From the NCBI GenBank assembly GCA_017549505.1, contig JAFYUS010000002.1, positions 1-64,000 on the forward strand: a stretch of 64,000 nt of DNA, given 5' to 3'. Origin of the DNA: Bacteroidales bacterium. Its GTDB lineage: Bacteria; Bacteroidota; Bacteroidia; Bacteroidales; UBA932. The translations under genes and the position numbers were made by a program. The first letter of the stretch is position 1. Every line of letters starts with the position of its first letter. The notes under the pieces were generated by a model. It made no database searches. It was not told the DNA's origin and saw nothing but the letters and a program-made list of their open reading frames with translations. Positions 42,190 to 53,300 of the stretch are shown here, piece by piece.

Positions 42190-45100
42190 TTATTTAAATT
42201 CACCTTTTTTATCTTTTTGCTCAATTATAACTACCGAGCCTTGTGTAATCGGTTCTATAAACTGAATCCCATGGATTCCATATAAATATTCAAAAGCGCT
42301 TCTGTGACGACTATAAGCCCAAAGTACCCTTTTATGATTATTTGGTATTTTTTTGATTATACCATTTTTATTATTTTTATTATATAGTTCCTGTAGAGCA
42401 CTATACTTCTTTGTATCGTCATCTATATTATTGACATTAAAAAAATCTATATACAAATTAATTGCTTTAGACCAATACGAGTAAGGGAAGTTAGGATCAT
42501 TTTGCATCTCTGATTTAAAAGCAGATTGTGACACATTGCTATCAAACCATTTTTTAAAATCCTCAACATTCTGCTGAGTACAATTATTCATAAGGTTATC
42601 CCATTTATTTTGTCCCGTACTCTGTAAGTCACTTATAAGAGTTTTAAGCATCTGCGCATCTTTTTCTTTAGCAACATCTAAATAAACTTTGTATTGATTA
42701 TAATCTTTAAATATCTTTAAAAAGCTGTCTCTTGACGATTTATCAACAAGGCTTTTTGCCTGAATAAGAATAGCATTTATCGCTTCTTCATCTATGAAAC
42801 ATCCCTCAATTTTGCAATATTTATCCAGGACATTTTTCCAGTCTTCCATCGTAGTAGAAGAGGAACTCGATAATTTATTAAAATCTTCTTGGAGAGGAGT
42901 TTGAATATCTAAAGTATCCTTAATAGTCGGATTTGTCTGATCAACCCCTAAAAAATCTATCATTTTTGTTGTACTCAACCTTTTCTTAAATACTTCATGA
43001 TCAAGAGTAATCTGAACTTCTGCATCATACAAAACCGCATAATGTTTTCTAGCAGCTTTTTTATTCCAATATATCTCAATAAGATATTCTCCATCTTTAC
43101 CTGTAACCGATGCAATATCATTGTCAACACAGAGAATGTCCACATTTGTGATTTTTTCTCCTAAATCAGGTTTTTCCGCCAGTTTAACCTCTATAGTCAT
43201 TACAACAGGCTTGTTAGCGGGTTCATTACCTGCTTTTATTAAGCGTATAACGAAGAAAGCAGCTAAACATAAAAGAACAAGGGATAACACTGCCACCAAT
43301 ATGATCCTCAAGTTGTTATTGGATTTCTTGTATTCAACAGTACAAGTATTCTTGACATGATTAATGGTGAATCCATTCTGTATATTCTCTTTTTGTTCAG
43401 CTTCAGTATACTTGCCATTATACCTCACCACACATTTCCTCTTACCCCCATTCTGCTTATCATAAACTGTAATCGGGTCAGTATCTGAATTAAGGGATAC
43501 AGGCTGTTGAGAGCATGCCCTCCTATTTCGTGATACAAATGTCGAATAGTACAAACCTTCACATCCGTTAAAAATAACTTTAATACTAAGATGTTCTGAT
43601 TTACCAGAATCTGTTCGTGCGGCTCCATTTGCAGATATCCTGCCTCGGCTTAACTTGATAGTAAAGCCATCTATTGTTTCTTTATTCACATCTCTTTCAA
43701 ATGATTCTATCTTACGATTCGTACCATCTGGAAAAAAATCAGAACGCCTAGATTCTTCAACTATTCTATCACCATCTGAACCGACGGCAGTATATTTATA
43801 TGAAACTTCTTCAGGATTATCAACATAGACAAGCCGCGGAAGGATTTTATCTTCATCTATTGTGAAGTCAAATTTTCTGCCGTTAATGTAAAGAGTTCCA
43901 CTGGAAATATCTTCATCAGGAGAGATTTTAACAATATCCCCACCCCAAATCGAAGTCTTCTTCTTTGAGGATTGATTGATTATGAACTCCCAACTTAAAA
44001 CCATTTTCTTGACCTGAGGCGGAAGTTCTAACTGGTATTCTAGTACTTTACAGTTAAGCAAAAGAACTCTGCGTTCCCAATCGAACTTATGTTCCACTTC
44101 TGGTGAAGAAGGATCAAATTCTGTGTTCTTTAAATCAATATCCTTTGGTAGATATAATGTGACTCTACTATTATTCTTAAGCCTACCAACATTAATCGGA
44201 CTCTTGATTCCTGGAACGTTAACAAAAATATCTCCCTTAACAGAACCTGCAACAGAAACATTAAACATAAGTTCCTGCAACTTGATATCCAGCTCTTTAT
44301 TTACAAAATCCAGCGGCTTGAATTTACCAACACATACCCAATTATTTTCCGAACCAAGATACGGCTGCACACAAATAGTCCATTCATCTTCCAACCACTC
44401 ACCTGATAAAGACACCTTTGAATCAGATACTGCACAGATCCGTCCTTTATCAGAATAAATATCAAGCAATCCGTTAGGGGCAGAACCACCATTCACAGCG
44501 AATCCGACACAGTAATTCTGATATTCTCTTACGATATGACCTAAACTGATTGTCTTTGTATTCTCGTCCAACTTAAGTTCACACGTATCCAATAAATCAG
44601 ACACCAGTCCTTGGACCGTCACCTCAGAACAATACTTATACTTGACAGATATCGATAGTCTGTCTGTTGATAAGTTCACGGAATACTGCCTGTTCTTATC
44701 CCTTTCAATGCCATTAATCAGAAGTTTGGTCACTTCCGGACAGTTCAAGCATAAAACCGGCATCTGTTCCTGTTCAGACAGTTGAGTGATGATGTTGGTA
44801 CTTCTGTTAAAAGTATAACTTTCATCGCCACTTTCATACATCGGTCTAGGCATGAACATAACTTCCTGGCAGTCAAAAAACTCCTTGCGATAAGGGGATG
44901 CAAACAAGTTATCAACTTCAGAAACGTCATTATAAACATAAAAGTTCGGTGCATCATCCTGTTTCGAACGTCTATGTGTAAAATGGCGCGTTTCTTCTCG
45001 TATCTCAGCTGCCCGAAGGATATCTGAAAATAGGGCTATATTATCATAAGTACCGGGATAATATGTTCCATGGAGCGGATTGACATACTCCTTGAAATAG

Positions 45101-45414
45101 TAATCTATCATATTATCCAGCAATTCACGGATATTATCAATCCGAGATTCATGAGGGACATATACAACTATATTGACAAAGGCTCCAGAGCCATTGTCAT
45201 TGCATGAGCGATAAACGGAATACACCTTATACTGACTGGTGAATTCCAGTGCATATAATGTGAGATGAGTACGGTTAATTCTGATAACAGATCTGACATC
45301 ACTCAGAGTTCTGCTTATCTCTTCCTCCTGAGTATCAACGACGCCATTACTGCACAACAACCGGTATCCCCCTTTACAACCGGCAATTACCAGACCTATC
45401 TGTTTATTATTCAT
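42190..45414 (-). CDS. Large single-TM protein, possible GTPase partner
   Basis: The protein has 1074 residues. Its cytoplasmic N-terminal two thirds start NNKQIGLVIAGCKGGYRLLCSNG and include several beta-rich repeats (for example YKYTAVGSDGDRIVEESRRSD). One membrane segment (RIILVAVLSLVLLCLAAFFVIRLI) lies at about residues 698-724, followed by a helical extracytoplasmic part. It follows the GTPase gene by 15 bases. From memory, the GTPase-associated protein families called GAP1 have N-terminal domains in this position. I cannot confirm membership without a profile search. Probably the transducer from the cytoplasmic NTPases to the periplasm. Confidence 0.55.
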   Translation of the reverse strand: MNNKQIGLVIAGCKGGYRLLCSNGVVDTQEEEISRTLSDVRSVIRINRTHLTLYALEFTSQYKVYSVYRSCNDNGSGAFVNIVVYVPHESRIDNIRELLDNMIDYYFKEYVNPLHGTYYPGTYDNIALFSDILRAAEIREETRHFTHRRSKQDDAPNFYVYNDVSEVDNLFASPYRKEFFDCQEVMFMPRPMYESGDESYTFNRSTNIITQLSEQEQMPVLCLNCPEVTKLLINGIERDKNRQYSVNLSTDRLSISVKYKYCSEVTVQGLVSDLLDTCELKLDENTKTISLGHIVREYQNYCVGFAVNGGSAPNGLLDIYSDKGRICAVSDSKVSLSGEWLEDEWTICVQPYLGSENNWVCVGKFKPLDFVNKELDIKLQELMFNVSVAGSVKGDIFVNVPGIKSPINVGRLKNNSRVTLYLPKDIDLKNTEFDPSSPEVEHKFDWERRVLLLNCKVLEYQLELPPQVKKMVLSWEFIINQSSKKKTSIWGGDIVKISPDEDISSGTLYINGRKFDFTIDEDKILPRLVYVDNPEEVSYKYTAVGSDGDRIVEESRRSDFFPDGTNRKIESFERDVNKETIDGFTIKLSRGRISANGAARTDSGKSEHLSIKVIFNGCEGLYYSTFVSRNRRACSQQPVSLNSDTDPITVYDKQNGGKRKCVVRYNGKYTEAEQKENIQNGFTINHVKNTCTVEYKKSNNNLRIILVAVLSLVLLCLAAFFVIRLIKAGNEPANKPVVMTIEVKLAEKPDLGEKITNVDILCVDNDIASVTGKDGEYLIEIYWNKKAARKHYAVLYDAEVQITLDHEVFKKRLSTTKMIDFLGVDQTNPTIKDTLDIQTPLQEDFNKLSSSSSTTMEDWKNVLDKYCKIEGCFIDEEAINAILIQAKSLVDKSSRDSFLKIFKDYNQYKVYLDVAKEKDAQMLKTLISDLQSTGQNKWDNLMNNCTQQNVEDFKKWFDSNVSQSAFKSEMQNDPNFPYSYWSKAINLYIDFFNVNNIDDDTKKYSALQELYNKNNKNGIIKKIPNNHKRVLWAYSRHRSAFEYLYGIHGIQFIEPITQGSVVIIEQKDKKGEFK

Positions 45415-45429
45415 AAACTTCCCTTATTT

Positions 45430-46899
45430 TTAAGCTTTCCCAAAAATATGTCCTAAAACACTAGTGTCAGTTCCCTCAATACTATCAGAAATAAAGTCAA
45501 CCAAAGCATCTGCATCTGCCGGATCAAACTTATATGTATTACCTATGTACATACGACCTGTACTGAAAGGTGTCACATAGAGTTTATAGTTAACCTGTCT
45601 GTTAATACCGTATTTTTTACAAATACTTGATAAAGTCTTCTTAAATGCCGCAAAATGTTCATTAATGAACTCTTCCGCCTGATCGACCTGTTCATCATAA
45701 TCATGTGCATTCATCAAATCACTTTTTGTGACAATAATGGCAACAGTCTTGACTTTACTCATTGTACATCCCTTGGTACCATCTCCTGACGGACCATCTG
45801 TCGTCAAGACAGTCAGCATGGTATTAAGGATCTCGTCTTGCTCAAGCCTCTTGTCATGATCAAAAATTGTCGAATAGTCAATAATAAAGAACATCAACTT
45901 CGGATTCTTGCTATCCAAACAAGTTCCAGCTGACAATCCTTGCCAAGCTGCCTTACCTTTCATTCCTGATTGTACCGCAGTCCGGAAAGCTTCTCCACCT
46001 AATTCGACAAATGTAAGAGGTGATTCCCTTTTGTCGGATTTAAGGAGAAGTTTAATAAAACACAATGAATCTTTCTGTGTTGATACCGGATATTTACCTT
46101 TCCTTGTGGAACGAATCAGACTGTTATAATATCCACGGACATTATCCTTATCATCATTATTATAATGTGGCTGATACTCCACACACCCCTTCGTGTGCAT
46201 CGCAGAGCATAGCGCAGCCATAACCGAAGATTTGCCACTTCGAGGCACACCGATAAAATACACATCCGTCCTTCTTTCCGTAGGGAAATAGTGCAATTGC
46301 TCCATATTAGTCTGGGTAAGAGTATAATCTGAAGCAACAAGACTGTCCTTACTTATACTATCTGGAATAACGTCATTATCAAGCAGATCCTGATATGAAA
46401 TTGTCAAGCCATATTTTACGAAACTGATTACAGACTCATCTTCACCACCTTTACGCATAGCCTCTTCCATCCACTCATTATAATTTGGAACACCATTAAA
46501 TAGAAATTCCATACTGGAATGCTTAAAGACTCCAGGTTTATTTCGCATCATATCAAATAATCTATTTCTAATCCCTGCTATCCTTTCCTGTAATTCTTGA
46601 ATAGACATTTTTGCCTCAGTCACATGCTTACCCCTATATTGAGGAGGATATTTATCATAAGAACCTAGATAAGCATTATATGCAGGAATCGTATTGCGTC
46701 TTCTGGCTTCAGCCCACATTTCATCATCATCAATAATGACCTGTTGTCTTCTGATCAGCTCAGCCTCAAGTTGAGGCCTTTTAGGAGCTGCCAATCCACA
46801 ACTATAAATTTCATCTTTTGTCACTACACCTTGCTCTACCATATCTGCTAACTCTTCAATGGTATAGGCATTCACTCTCATTGGATCAAAAGTACACAT
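45430..46899 (-). CDS. P-loop GTPase of a conflict-type system
   Basis: A 489-residue protein. The G domain from about residue 210 has VYFIGVPRSGKSSVMAAL (Walker A, 217-224), FVELGGEAF in place of the DxxG switch, and VAIIVTKSDLMNAHD as the (N/T)KxD base-recognition motif. The N-terminal 200 residues are helical and contain a WAEARRRNTIPAYNAYL unit like those that precede GTPases in bacterial conflict operons. The layout recalls the DO-GTPase families; this is from memory and needs a profile search. It lies between two membrane proteins in the SrfB operon. Confidence 0.7.
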   Translation of the reverse strand: MCTFDPMRVNAYTIEELADMVEQGVVTKDEIYSCGLAAPKRPQLEAELIRRQQVIIDDDEMWAEARRRNTIPAYNAYLGSYDKYPPQYRGKHVTEAKMSIQELQERIAGIRNRLFDMMRNKPGVFKHSSMEFLFNGVPNYNEWMEEAMRKGGEDESVISFVKYGLTISYQDLLDNDVIPDSISKDSLVASDYTLTQTNMEQLHYFPTERRTDVYFIGVPRSGKSSVMAALCSAMHTKGCVEYQPHYNNDDKDNVRGYYNSLIRSTRKGKYPVSTQKDSLCFIKLLLKSDKRESPLTFVELGGEAFRTAVQSGMKGKAAWQGLSAGTCLDSKNPKLMFFIIDYSTIFDHDKRLEQDEILNTMLTVLTTDGPSGDGTKGCTMSKVKTVAIIVTKSDLMNAHDYDEQVDQAEEFINEHFAAFKKTLSSICKKYGINRQVNYKLYVTPFSTGRMYIGNTYKFDPADADALVDFISDSIEGTDTSVLGHIFGKA

Positions 46900-46924
46900 A
46901 TTCTAATATTTACATCATTGATTA

Positions 46925-47833
46925 TTACTTAGAAACCTTAGGGCCACGACCTGTTCTGCTTTTATACTCCACTGGGCCTGACACAGACCAGTCCTTCTGC
47001 CATACGTATGGTATAAGAATCATTAACTGCAGAATCACAATCAGAACTATAGAAAGAACGCCAAAATTCGATTGCGAGTAGTTCGTCAATCTTGAATATA
47101 ACGAAGGATAATGAACTGTAACTGTCGGCACATACTTATCTCCCACAGCTTCCGGCCATTCTTCAGCAAGAACACTTTCAGACAAATCAGTCAATGACTT
47201 TGCCCATTTCTGTGGATTAGTATCCAGTTCCACCAACGTTTCAGCAATATTCCATGGAAGCCAATTCAAAACCCGATAATCATATTCAGCAATCTTATCA
47301 TCAATACCTATCGGACGATACAAGCCATTTTGCTTCATCTGATCAATAAAGTCTGCGGTATATGTATCCAATGTACCTTTATCGTGATATCCTTTAGCTT
47401 TGTAAGCACGATATCTTTCAGCCATCTCATCAACATAGGTTAAATAACTGTTTGTACTGTTTTCTTCAATGGTAAACATGGCATGAACTTCATCAATCGC
47501 CAGCTTCGCAAGCGGAGCGATTTCTGACTTGACCTGTGTCTGAATGGTTACAAACCGCGCAACTCCCACAACTGTTACACCAACCATCGCAAAATAAACT
47601 ATCAACGAGGCTATTTCCTTAACTCTTGCCTTACTCTTATCATTGACACTATCTGGGTCTATCTGGTTATGCAGAATAATAAGGTCTGTCGCCATTACAC
47701 CCAAAACAGCGACAAAAACAAGTACACTGACAAGAAAAGAACTGGAATTTTCGCCATAGTTGAAACCAAGGGCAAAACATACGGTCCAAGCCACAAGGCC
47801 TAGGATCCATAAGACTCTCATAAAGATTTTCAT
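46925..47833 (-). CDS. Multi-TM inner-membrane protein
   Basis: The 302-residue protein has two N-terminal membrane segments (VLWILGLVAWTVCFALGF; SFLVSVLVFVAVLGVMATDLIIL), a third (ASLIVYFAMVGVTVVGVARFV) and a C-terminal one (FGVLSIVLIVILQLMILIPYVW). They frame a soluble domain of about 130 residues. No family motif is recognised. Its place between subtilase and GTPase suggests a membrane subunit of the same complex. Confidence 0.6.
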   Translation of the reverse strand: MKIFMRVLWILGLVAWTVCFALGFNYGENSSSFLVSVLVFVAVLGVMATDLIILHNQIDPDSVNDKSKARVKEIASLIVYFAMVGVTVVGVARFVTIQTQVKSEIAPLAKLAIDEVHAMFTIEENSTNSYLTYVDEMAERYRAYKAKGYHDKGTLDTYTADFIDQMKQNGLYRPIGIDDKIAEYDYRVLNWLPWNIAETLVELDTNPQKWAKSLTDLSESVLAEEWPEAVGDKYVPTVTVHYPSLYSRLTNYSQSNFGVLSIVLIVILQLMILIPYVWQKDWSVSGPVEYKSRTGRGPKVSK

Positions 47834-47848
47834 AATGTTATAGTATTT

Positions 47849-50395
47849 TTAAATTTGTACAAGATTAAAATTAAAGACATTTGACTTCTCAACCTTATTC
47901 TTCGCATTTCCTTGAGCTTTACGATCTCTATCAGGTTTCAGCACAAATCTATACGGATTGTATTTCACATTAGATGATGAACTAGTTGCCGGATACAACT
48001 GATCAATTTCTACCTGTTCTCCGTTAATTGTAACTGCTAAAGTAGCGCTGAATACTTCTCCATCTGGTTCAGCAATATCCAGTACTCCCTGGCTAGTTCC
48101 ATTGAACGTAAAGTAAAGGACAACGCTCTCTTCCTGATGATTATACAAAGACGTAGTACTTTTCCAACGACCATAAAGATTATCCAACGTAGGATTCTTA
48201 GGAATCTGTAAAGTATCGGGAGTCTGTATACAATTAGGATGTTTCCTTTTCAGTTCCTCTAGTTCAGCTAGAAGTTCATGATAGCGTTTATTAACATCTG
48301 AACACTCGTCTGTTTTCTGAAAACCAACATTAAGAGCTTTTGCAAAATTAACGATAGGACCTACATCAGAAGGACTCGGAATACCGGTATCCTTAAGGAT
48401 TCTGGCAAGATCCGCTGTAGTCAAATAAGGATCGTTGCTTTTGAGCAAGGCACAGCCACCTGCAACAATCGGAGAAGCCATGCTGGTTCCATCCATATAG
48501 GTATACGTGGATCCGGGAATAGCATTAAAGATTCTGACTCCAGGTGCTGACACAGTGGACATGTCACCATAATTGCTGAAAGAAGCCTTCTGGTCATCAG
48601 GCTGCGTTGCGGAAACCTTTATTGTATTCACACTTCTCTGCATAGGATCCAGTCCTATCAGACAATTTTCATTACCGCCAGCAAGGACAAACGTAACATT
48701 CTTATGTTTTGCTAAATCAAAAATCTGCTCCCAGATCTTCTCCTCCTGTAAAAACATGTTTGCCCTGAAATTCTTCTGGACATACAATGGTGCATATTGC
48801 ACAAATGGTCCAAAGGACATTCCCAATGACATATTCACTACGTCTGCACCATTATTAATAGCATATAATACTCCATCAATGACAGCAGACGAGGGCATTC
48901 TACCATAAGAATCTCCCACCTGAATCGGCATCAATTTACACTTAGGAGCAATACCTGACATTCCGCTACCATTATCTGCATTTCCTACCGCGGTGGAAGC
49001 AACATGAGTTCCATGTCCACTTGGCGAAGGAGTTACAGTACGGTTTTGAGTCACAGCATTATAAGGAGAAGTCACTTTTCCATCAAATTCGGGGTGGGTC
49101 AGGTCAAAACCATCATCTATGACTGCGACTATGATATCATCAGCGCCCATAGTCTGTTCCCAAGCATCAAAAACTGAACATTTTTCAAAATACCAACGCT
49201 TATCACTATCACTGAAATCAGGATCACTTGCACTATAGGTGTTCTGATACATGGAATCTGGAATGACAATCACCCCATACTCCTCGAACTCTTCCGGTAA
49301 TCTTTGTTCAAAATCCTCTCTCTCTGATGTTGGAAGTGTTAACGTCACTCGCTTTACAATCTCATCTGGATTTGACAAAATATACTTCTTAGGATCACTA
49401 TACTTTTTCCTAAAATCTTTAACGAATTCATTAATATCCGCTCCATCAGCAGTAAGGAATATTATCAACCTGTTACCAGCTATGTATCGAAGAGAATCAG
49501 GGCTCAAAACGACATCATCCTCACCCAGCTCAGGAGTTACAGGATCCACATCTGTTTTGGAACATGATTTAGGCCACAAAGATGCAAGCAACAAGGCAGC
49601 CAACAAAAGCAATAGAATCTTCCACCAATTATTATTTGAGCCATGATTGCTTTTGGACGAAGAACTTGATGAGTAACGAGATCCTGTTTTTAGTTCTGGC
49701 CCCAGTTCTGGTTTAGGTTCAAAGTCATGCTCCTGCTTAGAAGCAGGTTCTGGATTTGAATCCGGAGCAAGATCAGACTTAGGTTCTAATCCTGGGTCGG
49801 GTTCAGAATCTGATGCTGCTCCAGAATCAGACCAGACCTCGGATTCAACTGCTGTACCAGATTTGAAATTATCTATTGATTCATCAATATCAGCTGGCGG
49901 TAACTGTTTATCTTTAGCAAAGTCATCTATCGACATCGGAAGACCAATCATTTTAGGGTGCCCCTTAGGAGACATGCCCCATTCTACTATAACGACTCTT
50001 CCATCTGCACAGTAGACAGATGATTCTGAATGGTAAGTTACTGCACAATAAAGCAATTGCTTTACATTAGCCTCTGCACCTGCGAGAGCATTAGCATAAG
50101 CCTGCATTGCATCAGTCAAAACCTGTTTATATCTTCTATACTCATCTTCCTCCAATTCACTAAGACGAACTGGAGTAGTGTTAAACAAGTCTGTAGACCA
50201 TACAATAGACTCATTGACCGCATTGCCAATGAATGTTGCAGTAGCCAATAGACCATGGTAAAGTTCCGGAATCATAGAATAGCGCACACCTATCAGACCT
50301 TGCACTCTTTTTTGATTACGGACAACTGCCTTACCTTCATGTAGGGTCAGATTAAACGTCTTAACTGACGTGCTAGCTAACTCGGTCGTTTTCAT
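47849..50395 (-). CDS. Membrane-anchored subtilisin-like serine protease (S8)
   Basis: An 848-residue protease. Residues 1-150 form a cytoplasmic domain ending in VVIVEWGMSPKG, shared with the protein at 38992..40140. Residues 185-255 are a Pro/Glu/Ser-rich linker, and 257-273 a membrane segment (WWKILLLLLAALLLASL). The S8 domain spans about 420-690, with the triad D427 (AVIDDG), H461 (SGHGTHVAS) and S638 (GTSMASP), plus oxyanion N575 (AGGNENC). A C-terminal beta-rich domain of about 120 residues follows. The protease should face the periplasm. Its gene overlaps the SrfC-like gene by 23 bases. All catalytic residues are present. Confidence 0.85.
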   Translation of the reverse strand: MKTTELASTSVKTFNLTLHEGKAVVRNQKRVQGLIGVRYSMIPELYHGLLATATFIGNAVNESIVWSTDLFNTTPVRLSELEEDEYRRYKQVLTDAMQAYANALAGAEANVKQLLYCAVTYHSESSVYCADGRVVIVEWGMSPKGHPKMIGLPMSIDDFAKDKQLPPADIDESIDNFKSGTAVESEVWSDSGAASDSEPDPGLEPKSDLAPDSNPEPASKQEHDFEPKPELGPELKTGSRYSSSSSSKSNHGSNNNWWKILLLLLAALLLASLWPKSCSKTDVDPVTPELGEDDVVLSPDSLRYIAGNRLIIFLTADGADINEFVKDFRKKYSDPKKYILSNPDEIVKRVTLTLPTSEREDFEQRLPEEFEEYGVIVIPDSMYQNTYSASDPDFSDSDKRWYFEKCSVFDAWEQTMGADDIIVAVIDDGFDLTHPEFDGKVTSPYNAVTQNRTVTPSPSGHGTHVASTAVGNADNGSGMSGIAPKCKLMPIQVGDSYGRMPSSAVIDGVLYAINNGADVVNMSLGMSFGPFVQYAPLYVQKNFRANMFLQEEKIWEQIFDLAKHKNVTFVLAGGNENCLIGLDPMQRSVNTIKVSATQPDDQKASFSNYGDMSTVSAPGVRIFNAIPGSTYTYMDGTSMASPIVAGGCALLKSNDPYLTTADLARILKDTGIPSPSDVGPIVNFAKALNVGFQKTDECSDVNKRYHELLAELEELKRKHPNCIQTPDTLQIPKNPTLDNLYGRWKSTTSLYNHQEESVVLYFTFNGTSQGVLDIAEPDGEVFSATLAVTINGEQVEIDQLYPATSSSSNVKYNPYRFVLKPDRDRKAQGNAKNKVEKSNVFNFNLVQI

Positions 50396-53300
50396 TTGAT
50401 TTCAAAGATGCTAATGATTGCAACTTAGTTGATTCTTCTACCAGAGTCTTCAAGGATGCATGACAAATAATATCATCAACCATCAGGTTTCGCAAAGCAT
50501 TGTTCATATTAACATCATACTTCGGAATTCCTTGTGTCGCAAGGAATGAAATCTTCATCAGTTCTGTCCAGTTGTAGAACTCCATATAATTTGAAAAATG
50601 ACGGAGCTTGTTTCTATCAATCGGTATTTCGTTTAATATCTTGTCAACATTATCAAAGGTATCAAACACTACAGGCAACTTCTCACGTGTATCAAATTCG
50701 TCAAAGACATAGTTTCCTTGAATATCTGAAGGTATATCAATATCGAACTTATTCTTTGTAATCGTAGATTTTACAGTATCCCACATTTCTTTCTCATAAT
50801 AAGCTGCTCCCATAGTATTGACAAATCTGTTGATCATTTCAGAACAGATATCTGCCAACATATCAGCCATATCGTCAACTGCATTAGAAGAAGACACGAA
50901 TGGATGTATCTTCTTGGCTATTCGGTCTGATAGCTTAATCTTATCACGATAAAGAGCCATTGTATTATCGAGAAACTTTCTCAACTCAGTTTCCTTGAAA
51001 CCCCTCTTTACAAATTCCTGATATCTGTCAAGGGAGAGGCGTGTGTTTACCCACATTGTTTCAACCGAATCAGCAATCAGACGACTGAAATTCATCATTT
51101 TCGGAGGATTAATAATTTCCTCTACAGTAACTTTATAATCATTCAGAACTGTAACAAGCTGATCCTGAGTCTCGCAATTATATGCCTTCATCAATCTGAT
51201 AAGATTCTCCTCGAACGACAAGCTATTGTCTATACGAGCTTTAGCTCTGATAGCAAAAAGTACACTCAAGTCTGTATCATCTACTACCTTTGTGTTATTG
51301 ATGATATCCATGACCACATCGTGCAATTCTTCCTCGTCTACCAACATACTGCTGATGAAGTCAGAGAAGAAGTACTTGTCTTTTCCAAACAGCACATCAA
51401 ACATCAAAGATATTGTACCTGCAGTGCGTGCCTGCTTCTGCAGTTCAAGATCACTATTGTCATCGTGATAGAACGCATATAGAGCATTGATCAATATTTC
51501 AAAGGTCTCGCTGCATACGCTTGAGAATTGCGCATTGCGGGAATCATTCATACGTTCGCTAGAGAGAGTCAAATTCTTGATTATCCAATCAGAACCATCC
51601 TTTCCAACAGAAGCAACTTCATCCCAAGATCGACTTGCATCTGCAAAATGTCTTTTAACAAATCCATCCCTTAAGAACGATTCTTTCAACTTAGGTATGA
51701 AAGATGAGTACTCTTCACTTATACTTACTTCACCTTGTAGCGTTCCGTCAGCTTTATAAACCAACTTCCATAAACCTTCATCATCTTTCTTCTGATATCC
51801 TACATATAAACCGTTTTGACAAGAATATTCAAAAGATCGTAACAAATAAATATTATTGAAAGGTTGTCCTGGCGTCCATTGATTCAGCCAATCATTCTTA
51901 ACGGTTGGAGCTATTAGATTCTCTAACATTTCAAAGCGTTTAGACCATCTATAGTCCATATTCTTTTGTCTCGCTTCTACATCACCTTTACTGTCATCCG
52001 GATTTTTAGTCAAATCGATATTGAATTTAGTTCCGATTAAAAATAATGGAGGCACTTCAGCAATTTTCATGAAATCCCTGCGTTTTTCAGGAGAATTGCC
52101 GATAGTATTTTCTACCCATCCTTTTAGCAATGAAGACAATGTTACAACCTCGCTTTTTACATCATGATGACAGAATAGTAGATTGGTGATAAGATACTGT
52201 TGAGAATACTTGTTAAATAAGTAAGCAACCTTTCCACGAAGAATCATCTCACAGGCATCGGTCTCTGATATAATGTCCGCCTCAATTCTCTTACGACTTC
52301 TCGCTCCTGGGAAGTCAAGAATATCGCTCTTTTTAAGAAATGGTTTTTCGTTCAAAAAGGAAGTATTATCCTTATGAGGGTTCACAATGGTAAAAGCCAA
52401 TTCCATCGCCAAAGCACAGAATTCACTCTTCTTTATGCCATCTAATCTACTTCCTTTATCTGTTAAAACAGTCATTAACGGTTCTGCTGCTCTTTCTATA
52501 GTACGGCGATTACCTTTATCATCCACTACTTCGGATATGCCAAACAGCTCATATAAGCGATCAACATGAAGAATCGTTCCTGGTTTTCTCAAAACAGCAT
52601 CCATCTTAATATACACAGTATGAGAAAAATCCATTTTTCTCAAAGTGTTTATCAATTTTCTGAATACACCTGTGAGAATCTCGTTCTTATTCCACAGAAA
52701 TTCAAACACATCCGCCCACTGATCATCTGGTATATGAGTGATGATCAAAGCCAACTCTTCAATATACTTTGTACTAACAAGAGCTTCCCTGAATGCCTCT
52801 CCACGAGACATTAAATCTGACCTTAAATACTCCTTTAGTTCATATATTTCATCTTCCGTAATGATATTCTGAACAGCTGGCTTACCCTGATATATTTGTT
52901 TAAGTCTTAAAATTTCTTCAGCAATAACATCAGACTTTGGAAAATCATGATTAATCACATCATTGTAATAAGCATCCAACAGGACTATAACGACATCTAT
53001 CGGTGACAACATAGCTGCCTTTATTGGATAGGCAGAATCTCCCCATACTTGCTGCGTAGTAAATCGGGAAATTAGGCTAGTAGCCTCTTTGCCACCACCA
53101 AGTGGATTTATAGATTCCAAGAAACCGGTAGCTTGCCCTTCTCCATTGTAAATATTCAAGACTTCTGTTTCTCCGGTCAAAAGGCAATCGACCATATATG
53201 ATTTACCTACCTGACTTTCGCCAAAAATAGCTGCTGCAGGATTAACCGAATTAGCATAAAGAAGTTGCTTCAGTTTTATGCGGTTTGATATAAGACTTTC

